Assembly (NCBI GenBank): GCA_023014365.1
Contig: JAEBUN010000008.1
Span: 186,001-250,000, forward strand
From: Lepiota brunneoincarnata
Taxonomy: Eukaryota; Basidiomycota; Agaricomycetes; Agaricales; Agaricaceae
Length of the DNA stretch: 64,000 nucleotides
Reading direction: 5' to 3'
In this document: positions 36,729 through 49,300 of the stretch, in pieces
Layout of the letters: each line of letters begins with the position of its first letter
Position numbering within the stretch: the first letter of the stretch is position 1
Notes under the pieces: model-generated
What the model was told of the DNA's origin: nothing
Database searches by the model: none
The model's input: the letters and a program-made list of their open reading frames with translations, nothing else
Translations under genes and position numbers: made by a program

Positions 36729-37750
36729 ATGTTCTCCCGACTTCCAAGACATTTGGTCACTCCTTCACGTATGGTTCAGAGAAGGCTTATTTCTACTACC
36801 CCTCGAAGGAATTCCGACGCCCTTTTCGTAGTATGTTACTATCGTAAAGTTGGTATGAACCCCATTCACTCACGCATCCTGTATCAGCATCGGGACACAA
36901 CATATAACAACCCAAAGGTCAGGCTTACGCGGAATACAATTGCTCTGTTCCATCGTCGAGTCGTTTATCTCTCCTCACAGATCCCCTTTGAATTTACACC
37001 AGACAATATGAAGCGAGCACAAGAAATCATTGCCCGATACCCTCCTCAGTACAAAAAGGCCGCAGTTATCCCACTTCTTGACCTTGGGCAGCGACAAAAC
37101 AAGGGATGGACAAGTATAAGCGTGATGAACTATGTTGCCAAACTCCTTGAGATGCCCCCCATGCGTGTGTACGAAGTCGCAACATTCTACACCATGTTTA
37201 ATCGGTGTGCTTTCTTCAAGGCCATGTGTACTTCTCAAGTGTGGCTGATCTTGCTTTAGAGAACCTATTGGTCAGAATTTTGTTCAGGTTTGCACGACGA
37301 CGCCCTGCATGCTTCGGGGCTCGACAGACATCCTGAACACTGTCTGTGAACACCTTGGAGGGATTTCTCCCGGTCAGACAACAAAGGATGGAAAATTCAC
37401 GGTAATCGAGGTTGAATGTCAAGGCGCATGCAGTAATGCTCCCATGATGGTTGTTGGCGATGATTTCTATGTGCGCAATAGACCTTTGTATATGGTTCTA
37501 CTCCCTGACTTCCGCTTAGGAGGACTTGACACCAGAGACAACCAAGAAGATCCTCAGTACGTTTGCTAAAGGAGCAAAACCTAAGCCAGGTCCCCAGAGT
37601 GGTCGCCACACGAGTGAAAACTCGGCGGGCCTGACTACATTGACTTCAAAGGTGAGTGAATTCATCATTGGGGTGTTTACGGTGTTGACGCGTTCTCCTG
37701 CTCTCTAGCCCTACGGGCCTGGAGAGTTCTGCTCGCCGGAATTTCAGTAG
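36729..37750 (+). CDS. nuo24: NADH:ubiquinone oxidoreductase 24 kDa subunit (NDUFV2/NuoE), mitochondrial
   Basis: Exons 36729-36830, 36888-36917, 36981-37204, 37260-37470, 37520-37651 and 37709-37750 (246 aa, normal length). An Arg/Ser-rich mitochondrial presequence is present ([20 protein letters not shown]). The thioredoxin-like domain carries the four cysteines of cluster N1a: CTTTPC and, about 35 residues on, CQGAC. The ending [13 protein letters not shown] is characteristic. The subunit works in the peripheral arm of complex I next to the 51 kDa flavoprotein. Exon 2 is only 30 nt. Confidence 0.95.
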
Positions 37751-38013
37751 ATAGACATTAGATATACCAATTATACTTCTTTTCCGCCTCCACAAATTAT
37801 CACATTACTGAGATCGCGACCGGCGAGATGGCCTGGTAAGTATGTATAATATGTGCCATTGTCCCAAATTTTCTGGTACCGAAAATACATATCAACAGAA
37901 TGCATAGTGCATAGATAAAACTGATGATATCATAGCGAGAATAGTCCTTAAATGCCAATATCAACCAGTAAGCGCCGCTCCGGTTGGGTCGGTATCCACA
38001 ATTTCTTCTTTTG

Positions 38014-39912
38014 CTAGTCGTCACCTTCCCCGTCGTCATAGCCTCCAAGCCCTTCTCCTCCATCAGGAAGTCGGTCGATGAGATAACTATTGATGTCATT
38101 CAGACTGCCCAAGCTCCAAAATTGTCAGGTGAGCAACTCACAAGATTTCCTCCTTAAGATCTTGGCAATAACGGTCTATAAAGTAGTCAGGATTGGACTG
38201 ACCGAAATGGGTGAAAAAAAAAGAGCTCTACCGAGGGGTAAATCCCGGTCATCTGTCCCGAAAGGCATTTCAATCTCATCAGCAATGCCTTCAATGCCCA
38301 TGAATGTGAATGCGACGACTGTCACGATAGGGACAGTGGCCCAGCCAAGGTCATTCGCAAGTGTGAATGGCAGTGCAAACAGGTAGAGTGTGACGCATTG
38401 CTTCAAGTGTATCGAGTCTGTGGAGCCAATAAACACGAGAACATGATGGTGATGGTCGTGGTGATCGTACTCACAGGAAACAGGAATGGGCGTATTAGCA
38501 ACACGTTCCATTGCAGTCATTTGGTCTACCATGCTCTGGATCCTACAAAGCGTTTTAGCCGGCACGGAGGGGCTGACGACGAGGCTGCATACAGCTGTGC
38601 CATTCCGTTAGCACCTGCAGGACCAACTGTTTCCAGTAAACCATCCTTGCGGAATCTGAACACAAGCTTTGTGAGCTCGTGGGCAATGCTGGCAATGCGT
38701 CAAATAGGTGCAGCAACAGGCAATGAGCTACTCTTACATGAGAGGCAATGGAAGAGAGGCCTCGTCAGCGTAAGCATGGAATTCCACACTTCGATGGGTG
38801 CCGGACAATAGGGGTGTGCTTGCACCCGGGGCACTAACTTGAAGCTTTAGCTTGCTGCGCTTTGCTCGGACTCGCTTGGTAGCATCTGGCTTCCCATCCC
38901 GATCTAGAGAGCCACTTTCACTCGCTGTCATGCTCGCCTCGCGACTTCCATTGGCCGTAGTCGCAGCATACGAGTCAGTGTGGCCATTCTTCAAGGTATT
39001 GTAACCAACCTCATCATAACGCGCGAAGGAGGCCGGGAGGACACCGTGGTAATCCTGGTAGTTAATACCATCTTCACCTCGAAGATAGTGCTTCACAGCA
39101 AAGGCGAATGAGAGCGCGAGATGCAGAGCCTCAATCTTGTGACGGTGCAGTTGATTAAGCGGCATTGGTGTGGGATATTTAGCAGCCGCCTCGGGAGGGG
39201 GAAGGGAGACATGGATCCAGACTTGACGGGCGAAGTTACGGATGTTCGACGTGACGGTCGCGAAGGACTTTCGGCCTTCCCAGTAGCGGTCGTAGGAAGT
39301 ACTGCGGGTGGAGTCAGTTGGAGCTCAGCGTAACGGCCATTGCGCTGACTTGCCTGTTACTGTGTCATAGACAATAATACATCAGCAAAAGATGAGTGCA
39401 TGAAACTGACGGAACACACCGAAATACGAGAATAAGGCCGACCTGAATTAGAGCATCCTGATTCAAAGGGGAACAAGAAAAAAAAGGACGATGCTTACGA
39501 CTACAGAAAGGAGAGGAAAGATAGAGTTCGTGAGTACAAACTTGTGTCCTTTGGTCGCAGCGTAGCAAACCAGGCCAGCGAAAATCGTGACGGTGAGCAC
39601 AGGACCAATAATCCGGCCAATTATCTGGTTCGTGACAGTTGGGAACGTTTGAACGGAGCATATAGGGCAACTTACACTCCCTTTGAGACGGAGTACATCG
39701 GGCAACCAGGAATACTGAGCGTACAGGTGACTCGTGAGTTGCAAGCGAGACCTCAGCGTCTGGCGCTGTGAGGACCAACCTTTCTCAAGTGCTTTCTTTT
39801 AATTCCGGACTAGTGGTTGGTTAACGTTAGAGATTAATTACGCAGCGCGGAGGGTCCTCACAGAAATAGGCGGAAGAGCAGACGATAAAGAGCTCTTAAC
39901 TGTGCCAGTCAT
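38014..39912 (-). CDS. Bestrophin-family (RFP-TM) anion channel
   Basis: Complement of 38014-38104, 38142-38175, 38232-38417, 38475-38542, 38593-38688, 38738-39301, 39420-39442, 39499-39624, 39676-39765 and 39862-39912 (442 aa). Family motifs: SIIGRIIGPVLTVTIFAGL (TM1), VGLILVFRTSYDRYWEGRK, the gate-region helix QSMVDQMTAMERVANTPIPV, HLKQCVTLYLFALPF and FMGIEGIADEIEMPFGTD. A 23-nt exon (39420-39442) is needed to join VGLILVFR to the RYWEG motif. The Ser-rich loop of about 60 residues between TM regions is longer than in bacterial members, as is normal for fungi. The start is the ATG at 39912, since no ATG is in frame within exon 2. Converges on nuo24. Confidence 0.85.
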
Positions 39913-40357
39913 GCGTCGTGAGTGGTCGTGAGTGGGACTCCAGGAGGAACTGAACAAAGTGTCATGTGCCGAATTAACCTCTTGGCGCTGGCCCAATGAC
40001 ACAGATCCAGACGTGGGAAGGCAGTAAGGCAGTTGCCCTGTGGCAAGTTCTAATACCGCAATCTCTGTCGTTGGCATATCGTATGTACTGTGGCGCACAA
40101 CACAACGCCGGACTCAGCTCATCATTTCAATTCGGAGCGGTTCAGCCTCGGGTGTTGTGGATATATCAGATTTGCTAGTGGTACGCCTGCACCTTTGCAT
40201 GGTCACCTTCCACGGTTGCTATCACACCTAGAGACACTATTAGATACGGAGTCACTTAGAGAGCACTTGGTTGGTATTGGCAGGCAATTATCATTCGCAC
40301 AGCAATGTCTATCTATGTATCGCAGTATGCAATGGGAACGCGAGAATGGCACGACTA
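39913..40357. other. Intergenic region, no gene seen
   Basis: About 445 bp between the bestrophin start and the stop of the next minus-strand ORF. It should hold the bestrophin promoter. Confidence 0.35.
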
Positions 40358-41431
40358 TCAAGCAACGCACCCTAGGTAACGAGGGCTCCGCTGGCGATGG
40401 GTAGGGCCATCACCCTTCGCCATCCGGGGTGTGCAAGGGGTAGCAGTAATATTAGGGGAACGTATAGCGAGCGGCGAAGCGAGCTCATGGCCACCGTTAG
40501 GAGCATCTGTGAAACTGGTCCTTCCGAAGGGTGAGGAGGGATGCAAGGGTGACGTGGGCCAGAAACGAGGATAGGACAAACGCCTGATAGAAGGTCGTTC
40601 CCATCGACGAGCACTATAGCAGAGTACTGTCGAGGAATCTGGCTCGGAAGGGTCCAGTTGAAAGAAATCACCACATGCTTCAGCCAAATCGCGCAGCCGG
40701 TGAGATGGGGTCTTTCTTGGATCACATCTTTCTATTTGGGGTGGACACGCAGGTGTGCGAACGATTTGGTCGACTGGAGTGAGAGGATCAAAACAGCTCC
40801 TTATAGACTGCCTCTGCATAGGAGATTCGGGATAGGGTTGCGCAGCAGATGCTGGCGACGGCCTGCAGTGCAAAATTAGATTGTTATTGGTTAGGTTTCT
40901 GTGTGGGGTTGGAGTGCGGAGCACAGCAGATCGGGGTAGGGTCTCCGTCTCGACCAGGATATCCAGGTAGGTAGTCGAAGGGCATGAATGTGATTGGTGG
41001 GGTAGTGGGCTAATGGTGTTCTCAGGTGTAATTGGTTCATGGAAATTGACACCTAAAGGCGAGATACGAGAAATAGCGGCGCGCGATAACCTCTGTGTTC
41101 TGGGTGATCTAGCCCAGTGAGTCCGCCCGATGAAAAGCGCAAATCGACGAAGTTCACGAGAAGTACTTCGCTGTCTCGTTTTTCGAACGCAGAAACGCGA
41201 GACCTGACGAAGAAGTGAGCTATTGGTGAGGAAGTCGCATATATTGGGATGTTGTATGAGCAATAGTCGAGCAGAGCGATGCTCTTCAAAAGCTTGCAAG
41301 TCATGTGAGTCTCGCGTCACCACATCACGGGTTCTTTCAATGTCATTACCTTGTATGTATGCGCCGGGAACATCGAGATAGCGTAGATTGAACTTGTGCA
41401 AGCTCTTCGAGCTGTTTCGCTGGATGTGCAT
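40358..41431 (-). CDS. Hypothetical protein, up to 357 codons, not recognised
   Basis: One uninterrupted frame from an ATG at 41431. No domain is recognised. The C-terminal half is Pro/Arg/Ser-rich. A competing minus-strand frame with its own ATG (41304 to 41053) looks more like folded protein (SEVLLVNFVDLRFSSGGLTG) and can be joined to the downstream part of the long frame by a 38-nt GT-AG segment (GTTATC to CTTTAG). The true model may therefore use parts of two frames. Divergent from the SYCP2/Red1-like gene with 157 bp between starts. Confidence 0.4.
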   Translation of the reverse strand: MHIQRNSSKSLHKFNLRYLDVPGAYIQGNDIERTRDVVTRDSHDLQAFEEHRSARLLLIQHPNICDFLTNSSLLRQVSRFCVRKTRQRSTSRELRRFALFIGRTHWARSPRTQRLSRAAISRISPLGVNFHEPITPENTISPLPHQSHSCPSTTYLDILVETETLPRSAVLRTPTPHRNLTNNNLILHCRPSPASAAQPYPESPMQRQSIRSCFDPLTPVDQIVRTPACPPQIERCDPRKTPSHRLRDLAEACGDFFQLDPSEPDSSTVLCYSARRWERPSIRRLSYPRFWPTSPLHPSSPFGRTSFTDAPNGGHELASPLAIRSPNITATPCTPRMAKGDGPTHRQRSPRYLGCVA

Positions 41432-41588
41432 GATATCGCCTCAAGCTTCAAATGGCGGTTTTCGAGGCCTTTAAAACAGGTCTGTGTTATGACATCATCG
41501 ACACACGACCGTCACAAGATCATGTGATTGACCATCAAAGGGAAACGTTACTCAGCACCTAATTGTATCGCTCTCTATGATACTTACT
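41432..41588. promoter_or_regulatory. Divergent promoter of the hypothetical ORF (-) and the SYCP2/Red1-like gene (+)
   Basis: 157 bp between ATG codons. A palindrome-like ATGTCATAACAC/GTCACAAGATCATGTGATTGAC-rich stretch (41480-41535) contains ATCATGTGAT. No factor is assigned. Confidence 0.3.
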
Positions 41589-44500
41589 ATGGAATCAATT
41601 GTGGCACTCGCTACAAACATCAAGTCTTCGGTCAAGGGCAGCAACAATAGCGCAGTCGCAGACGCTGCACAAGACCTTTCGACGATCATTAACTTGGTGG
41701 TATGCCACAGATAACTGGATTGTTTTCGATTGATGCGATTACTCGAAGCATTCGTCTGAACCTTCTGGGGAAGAATTATACCGCCTAAGTGTCTCGCTGA
41801 GGCGCAAGATGCCTATTCTATATCAAGCACTACCGGATCTCTCACTTCAGCTAGTTTCGAAGTTTCTCTGTTTCACCCTGACCTCCCTCCTTCCTGCCCA
41901 ACTTGCGGTGGGAGGCGAGCACGGATGGAGCCCGATACCTAATTCTATCGTGTCGGGAATTTTGGTTGAGACATTCTTCGATCTCTTAACGATGACTCTA
42001 ACTTGCTGTCAAGGACTTTCTAGAAGTCAACAAAAAACGCAAGGATTTCCACCAGTCATTGCTACCCCGCTAAATCTTCCTCCAGCCAATATCAGGTCCC
42101 TCGTTGCTCGCTATTTCTACGACATATTTTGCGACAATTACTTCCCTGATTCATCACCTTCAAATGCATTCGAACATGCTGATGGCACTACTCTAACTTC
42201 TGTGAGATTGGACAGACGCCGAGGGTCATGATATAGCGCATTCAAACTTGAGCTCATCCTGTGCCTGTACCCAGGTCTACCAGCTTCTCTCAGACTCCGT
42301 CGTTGGGGTCCCAGACAATCAATCAAAGTTGCGCGACTCTGCAAAGCTTGGGGGGCAAGTTGTCTCTAAATCGAGCTGCACAATAAGTCACTTGACAGAA
42401 AAGCAGGTCTAGGATAGGATTAGCCTTGGCAAATTTGCATGGTACGAAACCCGGCTGCAATACAAAAAATCAGGCTTACCTGCCAAGATTTTCTTGCTAT
42501 TGAAGCACTCCTGGAACTTTTCGCAAACCTCTTGCCTTCTGCAAAAATTGCGGGTGGACGAGAGAAGCGGACACGGTTCATCAGACAAGTCTTTATGCTT
42601 AAAAACTTTTCAAACTGCCAGGAGATTACCCGAGTTCTCGAAACGATCGTCGTCTCCGATTGGAGCGTGACCTCCCTCAGGATTTCTGATCTAATCGCAC
42701 TAGAGAAGTTGTCCCAGTATGTCATGCTGTCTATAGCCGTGCATATATTGACTGTATTATCAGTCCGCAGCCGTTCAAAACCAACAAAATTACCATCGGT
42801 GACTCTAAAACATACGATATTGAACGAATATATATCGATGGCTCAGGCTTTTTGGCAAGCATTGACGAAGCAAGTGTCCACTTTGGAGCCAGCGCCTTTT
42901 CTAATGGGGTAACATTAGGGGGAATCGCTGGGTACAATTCAGTTGCCTTATACACAGGTTGAAAAACTATCCATATTGAAACCACTTAACGGTGAAACAA
43001 CGGTGATGGTAATTTCGAGAACCCCACCAATCATGAATCACCAGTCTTCACCCTTCCCTTCGTCTCGAACCGACAGCAAAATTCGTTGCTCTTGGACCAT
43101 CAAGCCGGAAGATGCTGAGCGCTTCACACGAGCCTTGAGGCATAGAAAGCTGGTGCGTACCCCTCAAGTCTACGTACTCCATTATAGAAGGCCCCACAAT
43201 CCCTTCAGGACAGGATCTTGAGTCCGCAGCGGAGGAAAGTATCCCTTCTCGGAGCCGAATTGGAACTTACAAGCGTTCACCCGCCCATTCCGAATCAAGT
43301 ACGTTCAATCTCGCCCTGCACCAACTGTATTAAAAATTCATAGGTCAAGGCCAGAGACATCTCAAATCGTGAATCATTCTCCGTCTGGTCACTGGTATTC
43401 CTTCTGACTTCCGTGTTAGTTTGGCTGAGCCTGAATCCAAATGACGCAACGTCTCCTCTCCTTCTTGCCCCAAAAAGCGCTAGACGGGAGGAAACAAGCC
43501 CCTTCCACTCCCACACTCATGTTGCCCCCCACTGGGAAACAACGAACTACGGAAGCATCATCTCTACTGCTGTCGCAGTGCGCGGTAAACTGGATTATCC
43601 GGGTGATCCTCACCAAAATCAAACACCAACCATTGGACCCAAGAAACTAGCTGATAGTGCTGATCCATTGCCTGTCCTCGCTGACATAGAACCAGAACCG
43701 GAGGCAAGCCCAAGTCAAGTAGTGCGCAAAATTACGCGTAAAAACAAAGAACAGTTTTTAATCCAATCTGACACCGAAAGTGAGATTCTCTCGAAGACGG
43801 ATCCCAAAGTAGTCAAGGGAAAATCAACCAAGCCCGAAGCTATCACTGCCAAGGCAAAAAAAGTGCTACCCTTTTCAGGTGCGGGGGTGAGTTGATGTAT
43901 GTAAGGCAAACATGATATTGTACTCCAACAGCCCAGTCGCCAAACAAGGAACTCGAAACGGAATCAATACGCCAGAGTCGGAGCACCCATCAAGCCGTTG
44001 GAGTGGCTGCAGGTTCCCGTATGTTCTTAGTGGTGACCCATTTTTGCTACTCAGTACCGCCACCACTTTAGCTCAAGTATCATCTATGCACTCTACAAAG
44101 AAGCGCAAGCACTTTGAGGAGGAAAGGAATGCCAACGGGAACGATGGGGAAACGAAGCGTGTTTCACCCTCGACCAAACGTCCTCGTATCAAGAAAGTGC
44201 CCGACGATCTAACCAAAACTCCGAAGACCATTGAGCAGACAAGACCAGTCGAAACCGCGACCTGTGAAGAAATACCGTGCCAAAGGCAGGACTTCCTCAC
44301 CGATACCGGCTCGGTGGGGGTTGGACGTCGATTTCGATGAACTCCCCGATAGGCGCAAGGCGCTCGTCGTTCATATGAAAACGAAAGATGAAAAAACCAT
44401 AATGAGGTCTCGCGTAATAAAGCCGCGCCCCAACAAAAAAGGAGAGAAGGCCTCCAAGCTCGTGTTTACCGAACAACAAGAACACGGGACCGATCGCGTC

Positions 44501-46026
44501 GATCATAGTGTATCAGCAGAGGCGCAAGGTCAACCAGCTGCGAGGCCAATCCGCCATACAAAGGTTTGGCACACTTCTGTCAGTCAATTGTACCATCCTG
44601 ATGCGGGAGGATAGACGCAGGATATGCCGATACAACCGATTGCCGAGGGAATCCAGAAACCCGAAACCAAGGTAATAGCGTATGCAGATGCGCTTCATTT
44701 TCTGATGAGCGCACAGTTCAAGCCACAAAAGCCAAAGAAAGTGCCCTGGGAGGACCCTGGTTTTGTCGCACGCGTTGAGCTTATGAAAAGCGAGACAAGC
44801 TCCATCCAAGTCTCTGAACGTGTGAAAGATACACTTCAATTATTTGATCTGCAGGTCGGTGATGAGTGGGATATGAGTGTATGTATCTGTATTTCTAACT
44901 GCTCCAGTTACTCAACTTGCTGTAGCTGCACAGCTCAGCTGATCAAGTCACGCTGGGGTTGAGGAGCTCTCAGGATGACGTGGGGATGATAGATTTGACG
45001 AGGGACGACAGTCCAGTTGCAGATTCGGGGCCGAGACCATCGTTAGTATCTCCAGCTAAAGCTCCGACCTCTGCCAAGGAGTACACAACACGACCCACTT
45101 CAAGTGTAGTTCAAAATCCTGGAGCCATCTCAATTATCCATGGCACTCAGAAACGGCTTCCCAGAGATGAAAAGGCAGAGAGTTTCTCCTTGGCCGTTTC
45201 CGTCCACGAAGGAAATCACGATGTTACAACCCAAATGCCGTGGCGAGAATCACCTTCCAGAGCAAAATCTGTAATTAAAACGCCCCAAAGAATTGACCCA
45301 GAGTCTATAGGGACGGTCCAACCTCCCTTGAAGCGGGCCGACAAATTCATCGCCCTGTATACTACTTCCACACCCTTGCCGAGTCCTGCACGCGTGGCAC
45401 TGCCCCAGACGACACTCCGACCACGCAATGGAGGTGGCGTTCCATTCGACCGATCTTCGAGGTGGCGCGGGCCAGCCGGAGACCCTGTGGCTCGAACCGT
45501 TAACCACGAAATTATTATTGTGAGCCCTAAACACGCTCTCCAGGAACCGGGGCTGAACTTTCTCAGGTTCTCAATGAAATTACAGAGGCATCCCGCTTGA
45601 ATTATTGGCCAACACTCACGCTGACTATTCGTCAGGTTATCGCTCAAAGAACCAACTCCAAATTTGAAGGAGTCCGAAATGACTTGAAGCTCGCACGAAT
45701 GAGTGTGCTGTCCGCAACCTCCAAGAAGCTGAATCAAATGCGCTTAGAAAGGTCCGGTTGTTTCTCAACGGGAGTTCAACTCTAATGAAGTTCGCAGTGT
45801 TGGTCAATATAACATCCTAATTGACCTGTATGATAAATACTCCAGAGTGCGGCAGAACAACTTGCGGATCTTTGATGACATGAAGAGCGCGAACCAAGAT
45901 GCCCTCGATAGTGTTGCCAGCATTCTTCTTCAGCAGAGTCGCCAGGGTCTTTCCAAGAAATTCCCCAAGTCCATGTTTGCGGGTATTCCATACATTATCA
46001 AAAAACCGAAATTACCCTCTGCGTAG
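41589..46026 (+). CDS. Large SYCP2/Red1-like candidate meiotic chromosome-axis protein
   Basis: Fifteen exons: 41589-41699, 41749-42201, 42275-42358, 42424-42716, 42764-42908, 42958-43152, 43209-43298, 43344-43878, 43932-44012, 44072-44196, 44249-44563, 44615-44878, 44926-45519, 45567-45751 and 45798-46026 (1232 aa, all in phase). Order: helical ARM-like N-terminus (FLAIEALLELFANLLPSAK), then a PH-like beta-rich part (PQPFKTNKITIGD, GSGFLASIDEASVHFG, KIRCSWTIKPEDAERF). A long basic disordered region follows, with MIDLTRDDSP resembling a SUMO-interacting motif, and a C-terminal coiled coil (IDLYDKYSRVRQNNLRIFDD). This order matches SYCP2/Red1/Rec10 axis cores, including the Spt16M-like domain. 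It is a resemblance by layout and a few motifs, not a proven homology. Exon 43344-43878 might hide one further in-frame intron. Confidence 0.55.
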
Positions 46027-46393
46027 AACCCGTATGTTCGTGTAGATACAATGCAATAAACCGTGAATGATATGCTTATGTATTGGACGTGTCCGTCGGG
46101 GTTGCGTGAGACCCTATGACGGGTCGGAGAACGCTTACGGTATTCTTCTCATTTTTGCCCTCATGCGCGTCTGGACGCGTTTGCAGCCATGGTGTAAAAC
46201 ACTCTCACTCTCCTCCCATCGCGTTGTCCCACGAGTGGGGTCATGTGCTGGTGTGGAAATGAGATACCGAATCAATTCGGCGACCCACACTGATTGTCTC
46301 ATCCGGGGCAAGAGCCACAAGATCACCAACTCCCGGCCATCTCAGCTTCGTCTTCACCCAACTTTTGGACTGCCATATTCGTTATCTGCACAA

Positions 46394-49300
46394 ATGTCGT
46401 CTTTCGCGGCCTCGGGAGCTCCGGATGAATATCGTCTTCCGACAAACGTGAAGCCTGCCCATTACGATCTCACCATCAAGACGGACCTTGAAGGCCTGAC
46501 GTTTGAGGGTTTCGTTCGCATAGAGTGAATATTTTCCTTCTCTCCGAGAATGAGCTTCGGGTATTCATCCATGGTACTAGCCTAGAGGTCAAAGAACCAA
46601 CCAGTCGCATTGTCCTAAACTCATCCGACTTGGATCTTGGCAAAGCGTACGTTCCATGCTTGGGTGTTCTCACTGCATCAAGTGACCCAGACTGAAAACC
46701 TGTTTCAAGAGCTCTGTATTCCGACACCTTGAAGATCGAACAGGTTCCTGTCGAACAATCGTTTGATAAGACTACAGAACGAACTGCATATGTCTTTAAT
46801 GATACTCTACCCGCAGGATCCAAGGCCTCCTTGAAGATTCCCTTCAAGGGTGAGCTGACTGGTAATATGATGGGCTACTACAAATCCTCGTATGAGAAGG
46901 ATGGAGAAACTAAGTACTATGCCTTGACCCAGTTTGAGGCAAGTCATACATTTCCTTTGCGATGAAACGTTGAGCCAATCTCCCTTAATAGCCTACTGCC
47001 GCTCGCCGTGCATTCCCTTGCTGGGATGAGCCCCTGCTCAAGGCAACCTTCGCTGTTACTTTGATCTCTCGTGCGGATACTATCAGCCTCAGCAATATGC
47101 CAGCGGTCTCGGAGGAGATTGTCACACCCAACTCTCAGATAACGAGCGGGGATTCAGCTTACACCGCTTTGTTTTCCGAATTAGGGGGTGGTAAATGGAA
47201 AGTCACTAAGTTTGAAACGACGCCGCCAATGTCTTCCTACATTGTTGCGTACGCCAACGGTCAGTTTGAATATCTCGAAGACTCTGTGGTTCTTCCCCTT
47301 AGTGGAAAGACGATGCCCCTGCGCATCTACAGTAAGCCGTTTTTGGCTTCTGCCGGTTGCTTACGACCTCTTATACATGGTTCAGCAACTGCCGATAATA
47401 TCCACCAGGCACAATTTGCTCTTGATGTCAAGAAGGCCGTCCTACCTCTGTATGAGAAGGTTTTTGACGTGGGCTATCCTCTTCCCAAACTCGATACCTT
47501 GGTGGTGAGTCACTTCAGTCGTCGTAGATTCGTCATTAAAAACCCCATGTGTCCCCATCTAGGCAAGCGACTTTGATGCAGGTTGGTACTCTGCGCTCCA
47601 GTCTCTCAAGAAAAGTGCCAATATATATATTTCACAGGCGCCATGGAGAACTGGGGTTTGATCACTGGTCGCACCAGTGCTTTCCTTCTTGACCCGAAAA
47701 AAGCGGACCTTCAAGCCAAGAAACAGATCGCTGCTACTCAAAGCCACGAGGTCGCCCATATGTGGTGAGTGTGGAGCCCGGTGATGCCCAAAGTTGGGGC
47801 TAAGGATACACCAATGAGGTTCGGAAACATTACAACAATGGAATGGTGGAATTATCTCTACCTTAATGAGGGTTTCGCCACCTTGGTTCGTTAGGAATGT
47901 ATTCTTGCAGGGTCGTCCGATTCTGATTATACCTTCATCATAGATGGGAGAAGTCATCATCGCAGGTAAAAATTCTCCAATTTCCCTAAATTATCATGGC
48001 TGATATCATTTGAATTTGCAGACAAGTAAATTTCTCCCTTATTCGTGTCGTTTTCAACTAACCCGTGATGTAGAGTCTTCCCAGAGTGGAAAGTCGATTC
48101 AGCGTTCATTTCTCAGCATTTGAACCGGGCCTTGGGTTTGGACGCTAAACCCTCATCTCACCCAATTGAAGTGGACTGCCCCGATGCGAACCATATCAAT
48201 CAGGTCATAGGCTATTCATATCATTCTTTATGTCACTAACTGACCGGGAACAGATCTTTGACGAGTTATCGTACTCCAAAGCAGCGTCAGGTAGGAAAAT
48301 ACCATAACCCCTTTTCTACAGGACTTAATGACGTTGGTTATCCAGTTCTCCGCATGCTTTCCAATTTTGTTGGAGAGGACCGCTTCTTGCAGGGTGTTTC
48401 CATCTACCTCAAAAATAAGTTGTATGCAAACAGTGTTACCAACGATCTATGGGAAGGAGTTAGCAAGGCAACTGGCGTGGACGTTCCGAGGGTTATGGAT
48501 AACTGGATTAAGAAGGTCAGTAACCATCCACAATTTCTGAGGCAGTGCACCTAACGGATCCATGGCAGATCGGTTTTCCTGTTCTCACCATAACAGAGAT
48601 CCCCGAGGGTATCCGTGTCCGTCAGGATCGCTTCCTGGAAACAGGAAAGGGAGAAGCCGCAGATAACGAAACGATTTGGTCAGTGAAAGTGGCTCTACCT
48701 ATTTGCTCTGTTTGTTTTTTCAACAAAGATCATAGGAATGTCCCGCTCCGCATGTTGACTACAAACAACGACGGCAAGGCAAATATTCATGCTGAGTCCT
48801 TGCTTACGGAGCGGGAACAAGTTTTCAAGATCAACACCAACAAACCCTTCAAACTGAATGCTGGTACGACTGGTGTTTGTGGGTACCGTTCAATCTGCAC
48901 TCTTTCAAACACTAACATTTCGACAGATCGTGTCCTCTACACACCTGAAAGGCTAACGAAGATTGCTGAGGAGGCGATTAAGGCGAACTCGATCTTAACA
49001 CTTAATGATCGTCTTGGTCTTGTCTTTGACTCCTTCGCATTGTCTAAGGCTGGCTTGGCCCAAGTCAGTAGTGCTCTAACTCTGGTTGATATTCTGGGTC
49101 AACAAGAAGAAGAATGTATGTTGATGCACCTCCCGAGTATTCACTGTACCACTGACACGAACTCAAAGATCTCGTTTGGTCCGGCATCGGAGAGAACTTG
49201 GCCGGCTTGGTATCGACCTGGTGGGAGCATGAACAAGTGGTTGATCAATTGAACGCATTACGAAGGGTGAGTTTGAAATTTGAATGTAACAGAATTGTCT

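Noticed and set aside
43009..43044. A 36-nt GT-AG intron in the SYCP2/Red1-like gene
   Set aside because: The segment is open, in frame and shorter than nearly all introns here, so it was kept as coding.
46067..46393. Upstream extension of the aminopeptidase frame by about 109 codons
   Set aside because: The extension shows no homology-like sequence or signal peptide; the family N-terminus begins just after the ATG at 46394.
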